DNA of 64,000 nucleotides from Monomorium pharaonis (Eukaryota > Arthropoda > Insecta > Hymenoptera > Formicidae): positions 10,032,001 through 10,096,000 of the forward strand of contig NC_050476.1 of NCBI RefSeq assembly GCF_013373865.1. The letters are read 5' to 3'. The position numbers and the translations under genes are program-made. Of this stretch, positions 21,421-32,174 are shown in pieces. Numbering within the stretch: position 1 is the first letter of the stretch; each line of letters starts with the position of its first letter. The notes under the pieces are model-generated. The model was not told the origin of the DNA and did no database searches. It was given only the letters and a program-made list of their open reading frames with translations.

Positions 21421-22378
21421 GGGATCCTTTTTATGGGCGACAAAATCGCGGCGATTAAGTTTTAAATTCAGCGACTATTGCGCGCGCGATTTTTGGAGCA
21501 TCAAATCAATTCTAACCTAAAATGGAGTGGATTTCGGAAGATAATTATTTACAGTATCAAAAGAAATCTCAAGAGTGGTTATTACAGTGTGCGCAAATTA
21601 TTTATGAACATGAAGAAATATCAAGGAAAAGAAAAATTGCTGCAGTTGTGGCTCTTTTTGTAAATAAAAAGCGTTACAAGAAAAAAAAATTTTGGGTGGC
21701 TCCAATTTTAAAAGAAAGAGAAGAGCATGGTTTTTATCATGCTCTTTTTCCAATTCTGCAACTTGAAGATCTTTGCTTTCATAACTATTTAAGGATGTCA
21801 GCCACGCAGTTAGAAAAACTAATAAATTTAGTTGGTCATAATTTCCAAAAAAAAAATTGTTTTAAGAAATCTAATAGGAGTTACAGAGAGATTAGTTATA
21901 ACATTGAGGTATGTAAAATATCCCTAATGAAATATGTGTTTTCATAACCTTTACAACATTTATGAGTTAAAATATGATCAAATAAACAAACTTTATTACA
22001 TACGCCACATATATAAGCCTAGAAAGATAAAAAGATAAATGATAATAATAATTTTATTCATTAACATATAGTTGAGATTGATATTTTCGCATATTATATA
22101 TATATATGTATGTATATGTTTTTATAAACATTGTATCTCTTGATATTTTACTTGAATGTCTACTAAACATTAAAATACTCACTTCCGACACTACGTTTTT
22201 TTTATATTATTAATAATTAATCACCAATTTTAATAAAATATTAAAAATGTTGAATCGATTTTAACACTCAGCGATATCGCTTCTAGTTAAAAAAAATTTA
22301 ACTTCAAAATCCGATCGCAGCGACAAGACATCACGTGACACAAATCACCGCGATAGAGCGATCAATGAAATTGCGGCC
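21421..22378 (+). mobile_element. PIF/Harbinger remnant with TAA target duplication
   Basis: The insert is flanked by TAA on both sides (21418-21420 and 22379-22381), the usual TWA duplication of PIF/Harbinger. The flanking host repeat is intact at 22420 and 33215, where GCGAC…GCGTAGCGAGGTCC runs without the insert, so these act as paralogous empty sites. Subterminal blocks ATCGCGGCGATT (left) and its relative AATCACCGCGAT (right) face each other. It carries the first coding exon of a nuclease and then a long AT-rich internal region, so most of the gene is deleted. Confidence 0.82.
21522..21908 (+). CDS. HARBI1-like nuclease, N-terminal exon only (partial)
   Basis: ATG at 21522 opens MEWISEDNYLQYQKKSQEW. 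The diagnostic part is KKKKFWVAPILKEREEHG, FYHALFPILQLEDLCFHNYL and RMSATQLEKLINLVG, which matches the block preceding the DDE domain in Harbinger nucleases. The exon stays open to a donor GTATGT at 21909. No downstream exon with the catalytic acids is present before the element ends at 22378, so the gene is truncated. Full-length proteins of this family cut DNA together with a Myb-like partner, which is not seen here. Confidence 0.85.
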
Positions 22379-22402
22379 TAAGCGTAGCGAGGTCCATTTT
22401 TG

Positions 22403-22600
22403 TATTGTATCACATGGGTTTACGACTTTTTACGCGTAGCGAGGTCCACTCTTGTACTGTATCACATTGGTTTGCGACTTTAGGGGACCTCTACCGACGG
22501 TGTCGAGAGGGGGTGCGAAGCCCCCCTTTGCATCTTCGTGTGCGCGCGTGCGTGCGTACGCGCGCGCGCGCGAAGAAGTGTCGGTCGATTTGTGTTGGAT
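22403..22600 (+). repeat. Repeat with CA-hairpin core, third-type copy
   Basis: Two copies of a CACATGGGTTTACGACTTTT-type motif and GCGTAGCGAGGTCCA lead into CTCTACCGACGGTG, a hairpin GGGGGTGCGAAGCCCCCC, and a GCGC/GTGC microsatellite. This is the same core as near 10360, in reverse order. Confidence 0.78.
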
Positions 22601-22960
22601 AAATTATATGAAGTTTTGAACATTTAACGCCGTTTTTCTTAAAAAATATTGTCTTTATGACAAAAATTAATAGAACATAAAATGTGTATTTCGATGAGAT
22701 CTACAACTTTTATCTATATTATTTTTCTATATTATTTACATATATCTATATTATCTATATCTGTATTTTTTGAAATTTTTATTATTTACGGAAATAAATG
22801 GAAAAAACCGTGATTTTTATGGTTTTTTATGTTTTTTGCCATGAAAATCAAATTTGCGTCAATTTTTACTATCACATTCGTAATCAGTGTGCCAAAATAC
22901 GTAAGAACACATAGTTTCAAAAAAATCGGAGGTATTTCGCTTTTGGAAATATAGCCGTAG
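22600..22960 (-). repeat. Outer inverted repeat, partner of 18830-19155
   Basis: Reverse-complement match to 18830-19155, with an extra AT-rich expansion near 22725-22765. Confidence 0.82.
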
Positions 22961-23470
22961 ATTTCCAATACATGAATATATGAAAATATTTATTTTAAAA
23001 TAAACTTTGGGGAAGATATAAAAAAAACAGAATTTTTCTCAAAAATCATTATTTTTAATACTTTTTGTAATTTTGAGGGAATTGGAAATATTTTTATTGG
23101 AAAGAACAGGAAATTTTACATAAAAATGTGTATACGTTTGAAAAAAAAAACAGAAAAGAAGGAATTGGTGAAAATTTACTTCAAAGCGTTGTCGGAACGC
23201 GACATGTCAAAGAAATGACAGCAGCGCCCCCACTCCCGTGGGTTTAAAAATCTAAAAAAATTCAGGTTATTTTAACTTATCTTGACGAATATTTTTCTGC
23301 AGTTTAAACGAAATCGGTGACTATGATCTCAAATTTCATATTTGGATTCCGTGAAATGACTCATATATATGTATTAAAAGACATTAAAAGAAACTAAAGA
23401 CATTAAAAAGCATGACATGACATGATATTTTTTATTTATTTATTTTTTATTTACATATATAAAATACGAA
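22960..23470. other. No gene seen
   Basis: AT-rich. A short GC-rich patch at about 23185-23250 contains AGCGTTGTCGGAACGCG. No element ends found. Confidence 0.4.
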
Positions 23471-23880
23471 ACATATAGTCTCGCGTGTGCCTCCGAGACG
23501 ACGGCGACGAAGAGTGAATGGCGAGGCACGGACAGGCGTGAGGCCGCGCGAGCGGAAGCGTCTCGTCCTCGTGTGTTTTTTTCCGGGCCGGCCGGTCACG
23601 CGCGGACACGTGAGATTTTCATTTCACCAGACGGTAAGGCTCGAGGATAAGTCAAGAACACGGGAACAAAGACTATTATTATTTATAAGCACTCTGGTAC
23701 AGAGCACGCGGGGCACGCGAAATGTTATCGCGAGGACATTAGCAAGGCTACAGGTTGCTAGGCGTAGATGCGCGCTTGGATCGCGCTCGAGCGACCACTA
23801 GACTAGTTGAGAAAAAGTTCGATTGGAGATCGAGCTTGGATGAATTAACACATTTCACGATCTCATTATATATAGGCCCA
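23470..23880. other. GC-rich island, possible solo LTR or promoter fragment
   Basis: About 400 bp of CpG-rich DNA in AT-rich surroundings. On the minus strand a TATATA box lies near 23870 and an AATAATAATAG stretch near 23680, loosely LTR-like. The 104-aa arginine-rich frame at 23487-23801 follows the base composition and is not a convincing protein. No duplicated target site was found. Confidence 0.25.
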
Positions 23881-24129
23881 CACAATTTGCATAATAATTA
23901 AATAAAATAATAAAAAATAATAATGATTAAAATAACAATTACAATAAAAATGCCATTTTAATCGCTATGTTAGTTATTAAATTTGTTATTAAATATTACA
24001 ATATAATAAATCGCGCGCGGCTATTATAATATACATACCTAATATCTAAATTTTTTTCGTTTTTTTTAAAGAACTAATATTTTTTTCTTCTATAAAATTT
24101 TTAACTTAGGTAATGTTAAATATTGTGTG

Positions 24130-24202
24130 TGTTCACTATGCTATCACGTGTGCGTAATTACTGTATCATCACACGTGTAATTACACGTGATGGTATAGTG
24201 CA
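24130..24202. repeat. Hairpin with 26-bp arms
   Basis: CACTATGCTATCACGTGTGC at about 24134 is mirrored by ACACGTGATGGTATAGTG ending at about 24200, with a short loop. Further small CACGTG-rich palindromes follow to about 24300. Could be a MITE end or chance. Confidence 0.6.
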
Positions 24203-24309
24203 ACCTTCTATACACGCACGTATGCCAAAATCACTTCGTGAAGCGAGCATGATGCGTTCGTACATGCACGGTGTGATAATCACGCCGTGAAGGTAACATG
24301 ACATCGCAC

Positions 24310-25000
24310 GAATTGTTATTTCGGTAGTATCTACATTAACATACTTCTTTGAACCATTCTTATTGCTTATTTCTCTTGTATTATTTTTAATGCGAAACTG
24401 CATGAATTTATAATTTTTAAGCATTATGGTAACATATTTTTGGTTTACTTTTTTTGCTACCCTGGTAAAATTACTAGTCTGTAACTTATGCAATTATTTC
24501 GATTACGATTGCGATGTCTTAGAATTATAAAATTCATGCTCATTTTTCTTATTATTACAATTACAACCACGATATAGCAGTCATTATGTATCATTTCCTT
24601 AAAAAATTTATTATTACTTTTGTATACTGTTATATTTTGTTAAAAAAGTTCTCTCTACATAAACAATAACAAAAAATAAGCAAGTGTAATAAATCAAGAA
24701 AGTTTTATTACTATTTTACAATATAATAGCAATTATTGTTTTACGTAATTTTATTATTTTTTTAAATTATATTTTATGCATTTTTCAATGCATGTTATTA
24801 CTCTTTGACAAATCATTATTTATTTTAAATAATATTATTTTGTAGATTTGTTATAAAAGAAAAATGTTTAACTTTTTTTACTATTTAAATAAATGGTTAT
24901 AAATGTGCAATACCTTCTGTACTTTTTTTACTTATGTTATATTAATTTGTAATAAAAATAAAAATTAAGTATTAAAACTTATTATCTTGTTCTGCAAAAT
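24310..25000. other. AT-rich, no gene seen
   Basis: Only a short unrecognised minus frame. No repeats noted. Confidence 0.4.
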
Positions 25001-25006
25001 ATGACG

Positions 25007-25009
<3 letters not shown>

Positions 25010-25082
<73 letters not shown>

Positions 25083-25086
25083 ACAC
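25010..25086. repeat. (CA)n microsatellite
   Basis: More than 60 bp of pure CA. Confidence 0.97.
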
Positions 25087-25105
25087 ATATATATATGTTA
25101 TAGAT

Positions 25106-25700
25106 TTAATTTTTTATTTTTTTATTTTTTACTTTGCTATATTTGTTCTTTCTTTCTTCACGATTATTATATCTTGTACGAGCGTATATTTTAACAGTGA
25201 TCATGTACTTCAATGCTTTCATTCGATGTTTATAGCACGATTTATTTTTATCCAGCCATCCAGAATGCATCTTATTGGTTTCATTAACATATTTATTAAT
25301 AATTTCATCTAAAATTCCTGTAGATGACCAGTGATAGCGCCATGTACGATTAAACGTCATTAATTGTAACAATATTAATAAAGAAAGTTGTTGGTCGTAT
25401 TAATTTTGTCACTGTTGGAGTATCTTCATCCATATTTTCGTATTCGCGAAATTCCATGTATTTTTTATTCGTCGTTGATTCGTCCATTGGTGTCTTTATC
25501 ATAATATCGCGACAGTTGTTGCACTGACTTTTGCTAATACTACGTCGTGCCACAAATCTAGCGAAATATGTGATTACATTTTCATCGTACTCGCTAAGTG
25601 AATTTGTATTTTCAATATCTTCGGTATTACGTTCTTCAATCGTTTCAATATCTTTTTGAAGCAAGTTACTTTCAAAATCTATATCTTATTCTACAGTGTC
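25106..25700 (-). pseudogene. Transposase C-terminal remnant, P-element/THAP9-like, frameshifted
   Basis: On the minus strand a frame from about 25664 reads ENVITYFARFVARRS and QCNNCRDIM, a Y-F-x-(G)-(F/Y)-V-A block followed by a CxxC pair as in P-type transposase tails. Near 25370 the frame shifts and continues TWRYHWSSTGILDE and HRMKALKYMITVKIYAR, whose end resembles the 'hxxNxRI' end of that family. The catalytic core is absent and no terminal repeats were found. The family assignment is tentative, from memory of motif order. Confidence 0.42.
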
Positions 25701-26670
25701 ATCGCTTGCATCCATTGTAAATAACTAGCATAGGAAACTACTGATAATAAATATAATAAACTGCCGATTTACTGCACATGTACCTATCTCGTCACTTAAT
25801 CAGCCCGCCGCTCGAATCCTGAATTCCGCTGTTATCTGTAGCCAATCACATTCGAAATTCACGGTTACAACCTTGAAAAAATAAACTGCCGCATCGAGTA
25901 TGGTATCATAATGATCGCATATTTATCTGCTTTTAAGATATCCATGTCCCGAATTTTTTGCTCTAAATTTATTATATTAAGTAGTTTACTCTTGCCCGCG
26001 CGCATTAACAATTGAGTTGCACAAGTTAAATGTTGAGGAAAAAATTTGGGACCTAGGATATATTAAGAGCAAATAAATAAACAATGATTTTGATGCCATA
26101 GTTAATGCAGCAGTTAATTTTTTATGGGTACTTTATTGTTATATTTTTATGAATTTTAAGGCTTTTTGAAGATATTGTGCAAGTTAAACAAGGAATTTTA
26201 GAATTGTGTATTTTACGAGTATTTGATTGAAGAACTACTTTATAAGTTGTCGTGGCATTGTTAGTTTTTTATTTTTAACCATTTTTTCTTATATCCTTGC
26301 TGTACGATTGTTCTGAGTGCCGGTTCATTGATAACCGTTCAATATTTTTGATATCTCTTTACGGTTTCTTAAAGCAGAAAATTTTTGTATATTTGTTTTT
26401 GTTTTTGTATTTTTTTATTGGTGGGGGTGCTACGTCGTTACGGTCGTTACGTGAACTTAGTACCCCCACTTTTAGTCTTAATCTCCTGCGAACGGGTAGA
26501 AGCAAAAAATTCGAGACTAGGGCAAAAATTAGCAGAAAATTTTAAGGTATGTCCGAACTTTTTTTTTTAATGGTTGGGGTGCTAACTTTACGGACGTGAG
26601 CAATTTTATGAAATAAATATTATATTATTGTTATATATGTATAAACACCATATTTTTTTTTAAACAACAA
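25700..26670. other. No gene seen
   Basis: AT-rich. Two similar GGTGCTA…TTACGG…ACGTGA patches at about 26435 and 26580 hint at a decayed repeat. Confidence 0.35.
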
Positions 26671-26671
26671 T

Positions 26672-26915
26672 TTGAAAAATTAATATCTCGGCTATCATTG
26701 GAGATATCCAAAAATTATAGTGGACTTTTATGTTTATCTCGACTTCGTCTATATTTGCAAGCGCTGAGCCGCTCGAGCTGCCACCGGCAGCCAATGCTTA
26801 ACACAGTGGGCCGTGCTACGTCCTACAATTTGAAAAATTAATATCTTTGTTATCATTGAAGATATTCAAAAACTATAGTGGATTTTTATGTTCACTTTGA
26901 TCTCGTCTACTTTTC
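26672..26915 (+). repeat. Direct duplication of about 80 bp around a GC-rich spacer
   Basis: CAATTTGAAAAATTAATATC followed by TATCATTG(G/A)AGATAT and ATAGTGGA(C/T)TTTTATGTT occurs at 26672-26750 and again at 26827-26910, separated by about 75 bp of GC-rich sequence. Confidence 0.82.
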
Positions 26916-26946
26916 TATGAAGTATTTCATACCTTACGTAAGACAC

Positions 26947-26948
<2 letters not shown>

Positions 26949-26993
<45 letters not shown>
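26949..26993. repeat. (CA)n microsatellite
   Basis: About 44 bp of CA. Confidence 0.95.
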
Positions 26994-26994
<1 letters not shown>

Positions 26995-27003
26995 CATAAC
27001 ATA

Positions 27004-27355
27004 CCCAGTGAACACAGTAATATAGTAGCAATGTAACAGCAATGTAACCAAATATAACAGGTTACATTACTCTGAAGTTACACGTAACTTACATGTAAGT
27101 TACAATTTCCGACTCAGCAATATAATATGTTATATAACATGTTATCTAACCGTCACACAACAGTTACATGCGTTTCGTTTCACGCATGATACACATATCC
27201 TGTTTCTGAAAATGATAACATAAAGAGACTTCTAAAAGATAACAATGATATGTCAGAATGTTAACCAATGCGCCATTTTTTGAGAACAGAAAGATATCAT
27301 GAAACTGATATCTAAAAGATTTCTTAAATCGGATATCTGAACTGCAACTAGAGAA
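27004..27355. repeat. TTACATGTAA-rich palindromic stretch
   Basis: Self-complementary motifs (ACTTACATGTAAGT, AACAGGTTACATTACT, ATGTTATATAACAT) follow a CCCAGTGAACACAG motif that resembles a terminal repeat. No partner end was found. Probably an old MITE. Confidence 0.4.
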
Positions 27356-27695
27356 AAATAAAATAAAATAAAAATTTCATTTTTTTTTTATTTTTATCAA
27401 CAGCACATACTAAATTTAGGACAAATTTTTATTAATTAATTAAATTTAAATTATATTATATTATTTTATTCTTACTTGCTGCTGGTAGGTTTGAACCCGG
27501 GACCTTAGGATGTGGATATAGGACTCATTGATATGGGTACTTGTTATTGTCTACATATACCTATATGTTATAAACTGACGCAATTATATTATTTTTTATA
27601 AAAGCAATTAAATTTTGCAAAACATATTAAAAATAAATATTATTAATTTATTTACTTATTAATTTCATTGTTAAATTTATCTTTTTCCATAACCT
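27355..27695. repeat. Second copy of the 9806-10175 repeat
   Basis: Same orientation and near-identical for most of its length. The tRNA-like part (GGTTTGAACCCGGGACC) is shortened by about 30 bp. Confidence 0.85.
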
Positions 27696-27799
27696 TAATA
27701 ATTTGATGGAAATTGCAATCTATTTAGCACTAATACTTTGAAACGTTCAAATGATTAATTAGATGGTTAACTATATAGATCATATATTCTATGAAAAAT

Positions 27800-28365
27800 T
27801 CTCAGATAGCATACGGACGTCTAGGACGGACTTCGTGGATATCCCGAGGATGTCCTGATTTTATCCCGGGACGTCCTCAGGACATCCTGAGAAATAGCAA
27901 ACAAGCGCCACTTTTTAGTCCTCAGGACTAGTGATGTAACGAATGTGCGATTTTAGATATTCGCGAATGCGAATGCGAATGCGAATATTGACTTGCACGA
28001 ACCTGTCGCTTCGGTGCAGCCAGTTGGCCCGCGCGTAAGAGTGTAGCGCTACAGTAGCAGTGTCTTGCTGGAACGCAGTCATTGTTTACGTCGTTTACAA
28101 TGTAAATCCTTAAGAATGGCTAACTTTAATAAAAGAAAATTATTGAATTGTCTAATTTTTTTACAGTATTTTATTTTATTATTATTTTTTTTTTCCTCTA
28201 AAGAGACCAACTTTTACTAAAGTAATATTCGCAAAACATTCGCATATTTTCTGCGAATGCGAATGCGAATGCGAACTCAGGACATCGTGAGGACAGTCCA
28301 TCGGACGTCCTGAGGATATCATAGGATTTCCTCAGGACATCCTCAGGAATAGCAAACAATGACTA
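27800..28365. repeat. GGACGTCC/TCCTCAGGA repeat cluster, interrupted by a hAT MITE
   Basis: Short self-complementary motifs (GACGTCC, GATGTCC, CCTCAGGACATCCTGAGG) recur before and after the MITE. A repeated AATAGCAAACAA occurs on both sides (about 27892 and 28350). Together they form a local short-period palindromic repeat. Confidence 0.7.
27929..28275. mobile_element. hAT-type MITE, 8-bp duplication CTCAGGAC
   Basis: CTCAGGAC lies directly before TAGTGATGTAACGAATG (27929) and again at 28276-28283. Inside are GCGAATGCGAATGCGAAT arrays at both ends in opposite orientation and an AT-rich centre. The left end resembles hAT terminal repeats; the right end lacks the matching GTAACATCACTA, so it may be truncated. 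The flank is rich in similar motifs, so the duplication could be partly coincidental. Confidence 0.6.
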
Positions 28366-28449
28366 CTTTTTGTCAGATTTTTTAGATTTTTTTTTTAGGA
28401 TTTTTGATAAATGTATCGATTTTTTATAAGAATTGAAACGTTTCTCAGA

Positions 28450-29750
28450 AACAGCAGAGGAGTTCAAGAGAGGGGGTAAGAAGAAGAGATGGTGAAGACG
28501 AAAGAGCGGAGTTAGGGAGATACGAGATATCGAGAGATCGGGAGAGGATCAATAGGAATAAAAGAGAGTCATTCGAGAGTCGAAAATCCGGTTGGCGGCA
28601 CTGGGCATATGGACGGCGGTAGCGTGTTTGTGAACGCAGTGTTTGTGAACGCGTGGTCCGCCGGCGAAGGCAATAATAAAGGCAGCAGTTAAGTGAGAAA
28701 GTAATAGTGGAGAGAAATGGATAGTTGGAAGGAAACGAGAAAAGTACAAAGTAAGAAGAGGAATGGAAGTAGATAAAAGAAGAACGGAAAGAGCCTAAGT
28801 GAGGTAGCGGAGGAGCAGAAGAAGATAAGGAGAGAACTGGGAAGACTGGAAGAGATGACGGAGGAGACGACAAATTTGGTGAGAGGAAGAAGGATAAAGA
28901 AGACCAGAAGAGACGGAGGAGGAAGAAGAGAAGGAGCGGAGGAGACGCCAGAGACGGAGAGAGAGGTAAAGGAGGCTGAATGGAAACGAGCGGAGGAGCA
29001 GGAGAAGGAGTACGGGAATGGCAGATCGGAGAAGAAGAAAGGAGAGGATATAATAGCAATGAAAGAGGATGGCTGATGATCTGAGAAGAGAGAAGAGCAA
29101 GGGGAGAGAGGGGAGGAAAGCGGTGGAAGAAGGGGGAAGGGCAGGAAGATGAGGACGGAAGAACACAAGGGGAAGGAGAGGACGCCAAAGAGGAATGAAG
29201 AAGAAACAGGGTGAAGAATCATGGGGGTGGCCAAGAAGGAAAAGGGAAAAAAGAAAAAAGGTGATGGTGACAAACAGGGAACTGGGAGAGTGGAGAGAGA
29301 AGCGGGATGAAACAAAAAAATGGACGAGGGAGAAAAGAGGGAGCAGAGGGGGCGCCGGAGACGGAGAAAGAGTTAAAGCAGGCTGATCGAAAACGGACGG
29401 AGGAACAGGAGAAGGATGGTAGGTCGGAGAAGGAGGGAAAGGATATAATAGCGATGACAAGAGGATGGCTGATGATCCGAGAGAAGACAAGAGAGAGGAC
29501 CGCAAGGGAGAGGAGATGGAGAGGAGGTCTGGGTGATGAAGGGCTGCAGAAGAGGGGGGTGAACGGGGAAAGGGGCGTGCGAGAAGGGATAGGGAAGCTA
29601 AAGAATGTAATGGTCGCTGATGGCCAGGTCGAGTCGGAGTTCGGGGTTATGATACAGATATAAACGGTTAGGGAACGCTCCGTGTTAAAAGCGCCTCGTA
29701 ACTCCTGAGAGAATACAATAAAGTCTATCCATCTATCTATCTATCTATAA
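28450..29750 (+). mobile_element. Purine-rich tract ending in AATAAAG and (CTAT)n, LINE-like 3' end
   Basis: About 1.25 kb almost without pyrimidines on the plus strand ends at AATACAATAAAGTC followed by a CTAT microsatellite, a terminus style used by some insect non-LTR retrotransposons. A segment repeats internally (about 28890-29080 and 29335-29480, with GGATATAATAGC and GGATGGCTGATGATC in both). Frames on both strands, including a 247-aa minus frame, are low-complexity by-products. No reverse transcriptase motif is present. Confidence 0.45.
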
Positions 29751-30010
29751 AATATAGATATAAAATAATACTTTAATTATTTTGTATAAATTATATTAAT
29801 ATTATAATATTATATAAACTTAAACGTAGATATTACATATTAAAAATAAAAAACATTCAAAGTATATAACATTAATTTTAATTAATCATCAAATATATAT
29901 TATTTTTTATTAAATAATTTAATTAAGATATCAATAAGATACATTAAATAAATATTTAAATATATATTATGACATTCTGTTATATATATTTGTTGTTACA
30001 TTAGAGTGTG
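29750..30010. other. AT-rich spacer
   Basis: Nothing recognised. Confidence 0.5.
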
Positions 30011-30013
30011 TTT

Positions 30014-31594
30014 CAGTTGCCTACAGCTTTGTTGCACACAAATTTTGCAAAGGTGTCCGATTGCCTACAGCTTCGTTTGCACACACGAAAATAATTAAGG
30101 CACAAAAGTACGATTGCACACATAATATTATTTTGCTTATACACATTGCACACATGACATTATTGCGCTCATACACATTGCACACATAATGTTTTTTCGC
30201 TCATACACAATGCACACATGATATTAATACGTTCATACACATTGCACACATGATATTAATACGTTCATACAATTTGCACACATGATATTGCGGACAAACA
30301 CATTGCACACATGACGTTATTGCACACATAAGCTTTAGCTGTGTGCAATTCTTTAGAAACAATATTAACACATTGCACACATGATATTAAAACGTTCATA
30401 CACATTGCACACATGATATTATTAAGCTCATACACATTGCACATATGACATTATTGCGCATATGCACATTGCACACATGATGTCATTGCGCTCATTCATT
30501 CTGGAAGCATGATTTCAATAACTTAGGCGCCTTGATTTGACAATGATTTCTGATATTTTTTATGCTAAACAAAAAATTGTATAAATCTTATAGGGATAAC
30601 TGTTTTAGTTTTTTGAGATATACTATATTAAAAATAAAAATAAAAGTAGATTAAAAATAAAAACAAAAGTAGGTAGACCTCGCTTTGCATGAAAAGTTGC
30701 AAACTCGTGTGGAACAGTACGACGCGTGGACACACACACACACGGGGAGTGCAAGGGGTGGTTTCGTCCCCCTCTCGTACTCACCCCGTTGGTAGGGGTG
30801 CCCTGGAAAGTCGCAAACCATGTGGTACAGTACAAGCATGGACATCGTTTCAATAAGATTACTGCTTTAGTTAATGTTAGAACAAATTTGTATAATTTGA
30901 TTGGTGATGTCTGTTTTACACTGTGCGCATCTGGGATTCACTCTCTTGTCTTTGCTAGAGTGTATGAGCGCAGTGATATTATGTGTGCAATGTGCATATG
31001 CGCAATAATGTCATGTGTGCAATGTGTATGAGCGTAATAATATCAATTGTGCAATGTGTATAAACGTATTAATATCATGTGTGCCATGTGTATAAGCAAA
31101 ATAATATCATGTATGCAATTTGTATGAGTGTAATAATGTTATGTGTGCAATGTGCATATGCGCAATAATATTATGTGTATGAGCGTAATAATATTATGTG
31201 TGCAATGTGTCTGAACGTTTTAATATCGAATGCAATGTATTGATATTGTTTATTTAGCTTATGTGTGCAATGTGTTTGTCCGCAATAATGCCATGTGTGC
31301 AATGCGTATGAACGTATTAATATCATCTGTGCAATGTGTATGAACGTATTAATATCATGTGTGCAATGTGTATGAGCGAAATAATATCATTTATGCAATA
31401 TGTATGAGTTTAATAATGTCATGTGTGCAATGTGTATGAGCGAAATAATATCATGTGTGCAATCGTACTTTTGAACCTTAATTATTTTTGTGTGTGCAAA
31501 CGAAGTTGTAGGCAATCGAAATGTAGGCAATTGGGCACGTAAGCAATCAGGCACCTTTGCAAAATTTGTGTGCAAACGAAGCTGTAGGCAACTA
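30014..31594. mobile_element. 1.6 kb foldback element: opposing 32-bp minisatellite arms around a CA-hairpin core
   Basis: The ends mirror each other (TTGCCTACAGCTTTGTTGCA at 30017 and its complement near 31590; AATTTTGCAAAGGTG inside). The left arm (about 30110-30510) is some 13 copies of a 32-bp unit, ATTGCACACATGATATTA plus ATACGTTCATACAC. The right arm (about 30950-31465) has about 15 copies in reverse. Between them, 30690-30850 carries the shared core: TTGCAAACTCGTGTGG, a CA run, a GGGGTGGTTTCGTCCCCC hairpin, and TCGCAAACCATGTGGTACAG. No gene is recognisable. Confidence 0.9.
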
Positions 31595-31619
31595 AGAATG
31601 TAGGCAAATGAGATCCCTC

Positions 31620-32170
31620 CTTATATTAGCTCAATGCACACTAACAATTACTATATGTAAATTATTTTTATATAAATCTTTATTTGATTATAAAAGTATT
31701 AAAGTTTTTAAAAATTATAAAAATGATAGAAAATGCTCAATATCTTGAATTTAGCAGATTTTAATGGTAATATAATAATTTTATTAATTAAATACTTAAT
31801 TTTTATTTAATTAAGCATTAAATACTTTTTTAATTTTATAGTTAACGAGCAAGACTTTGAAAAGAATGTTTTTATATTATATTTATTAATTTTATTTTAA
31901 TGCGTAAGAATACACTGATTTAAATATTTACGAATATTGGGCAATTGAATTATGATAGTGTGTACTGCTTGAATATTTTTTTTAATATCAAATACGCCAA
32001 TGTTATTTATTATTGTGTTGGGGCGTATAATTAATTTATATGACAAAGTACCATGAATAAAATTGGATATTTTAGGTTTCAGTAATCATTCAGTTTAGGG
32101 GAGGCAGCTCCGATGACCTTGACCTTGACATATGTTATTAAGGTCACCCTCCTGAGTGACCTTTGAAAAA
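31620..32170. other. AT-rich, no gene seen
   Basis: Ends with a GACCTT-rich patch at about 32110-32165 (GATGACCTTGACCTTGACAT and an inverted AAGGTCA) next to the following element. Confidence 0.4.
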
Positions 32171-32174
32171 TTTT

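Noticed and set aside
28445..29188. Longest open frame in the window, 247 aa on the minus strand, rich in S, L and P
   Set aside because: It lies in a one-sided purine tract where several overlapping frames are open at once. Composition explains it.
30110..30510. Regularly spaced ~32-bp repeats resembling a CRISPR array
   Set aside because: The whole unit repeats with no unique spacers, it is mirrored at 30950-31465, and the DNA is clearly eukaryotic. It is a minisatellite.
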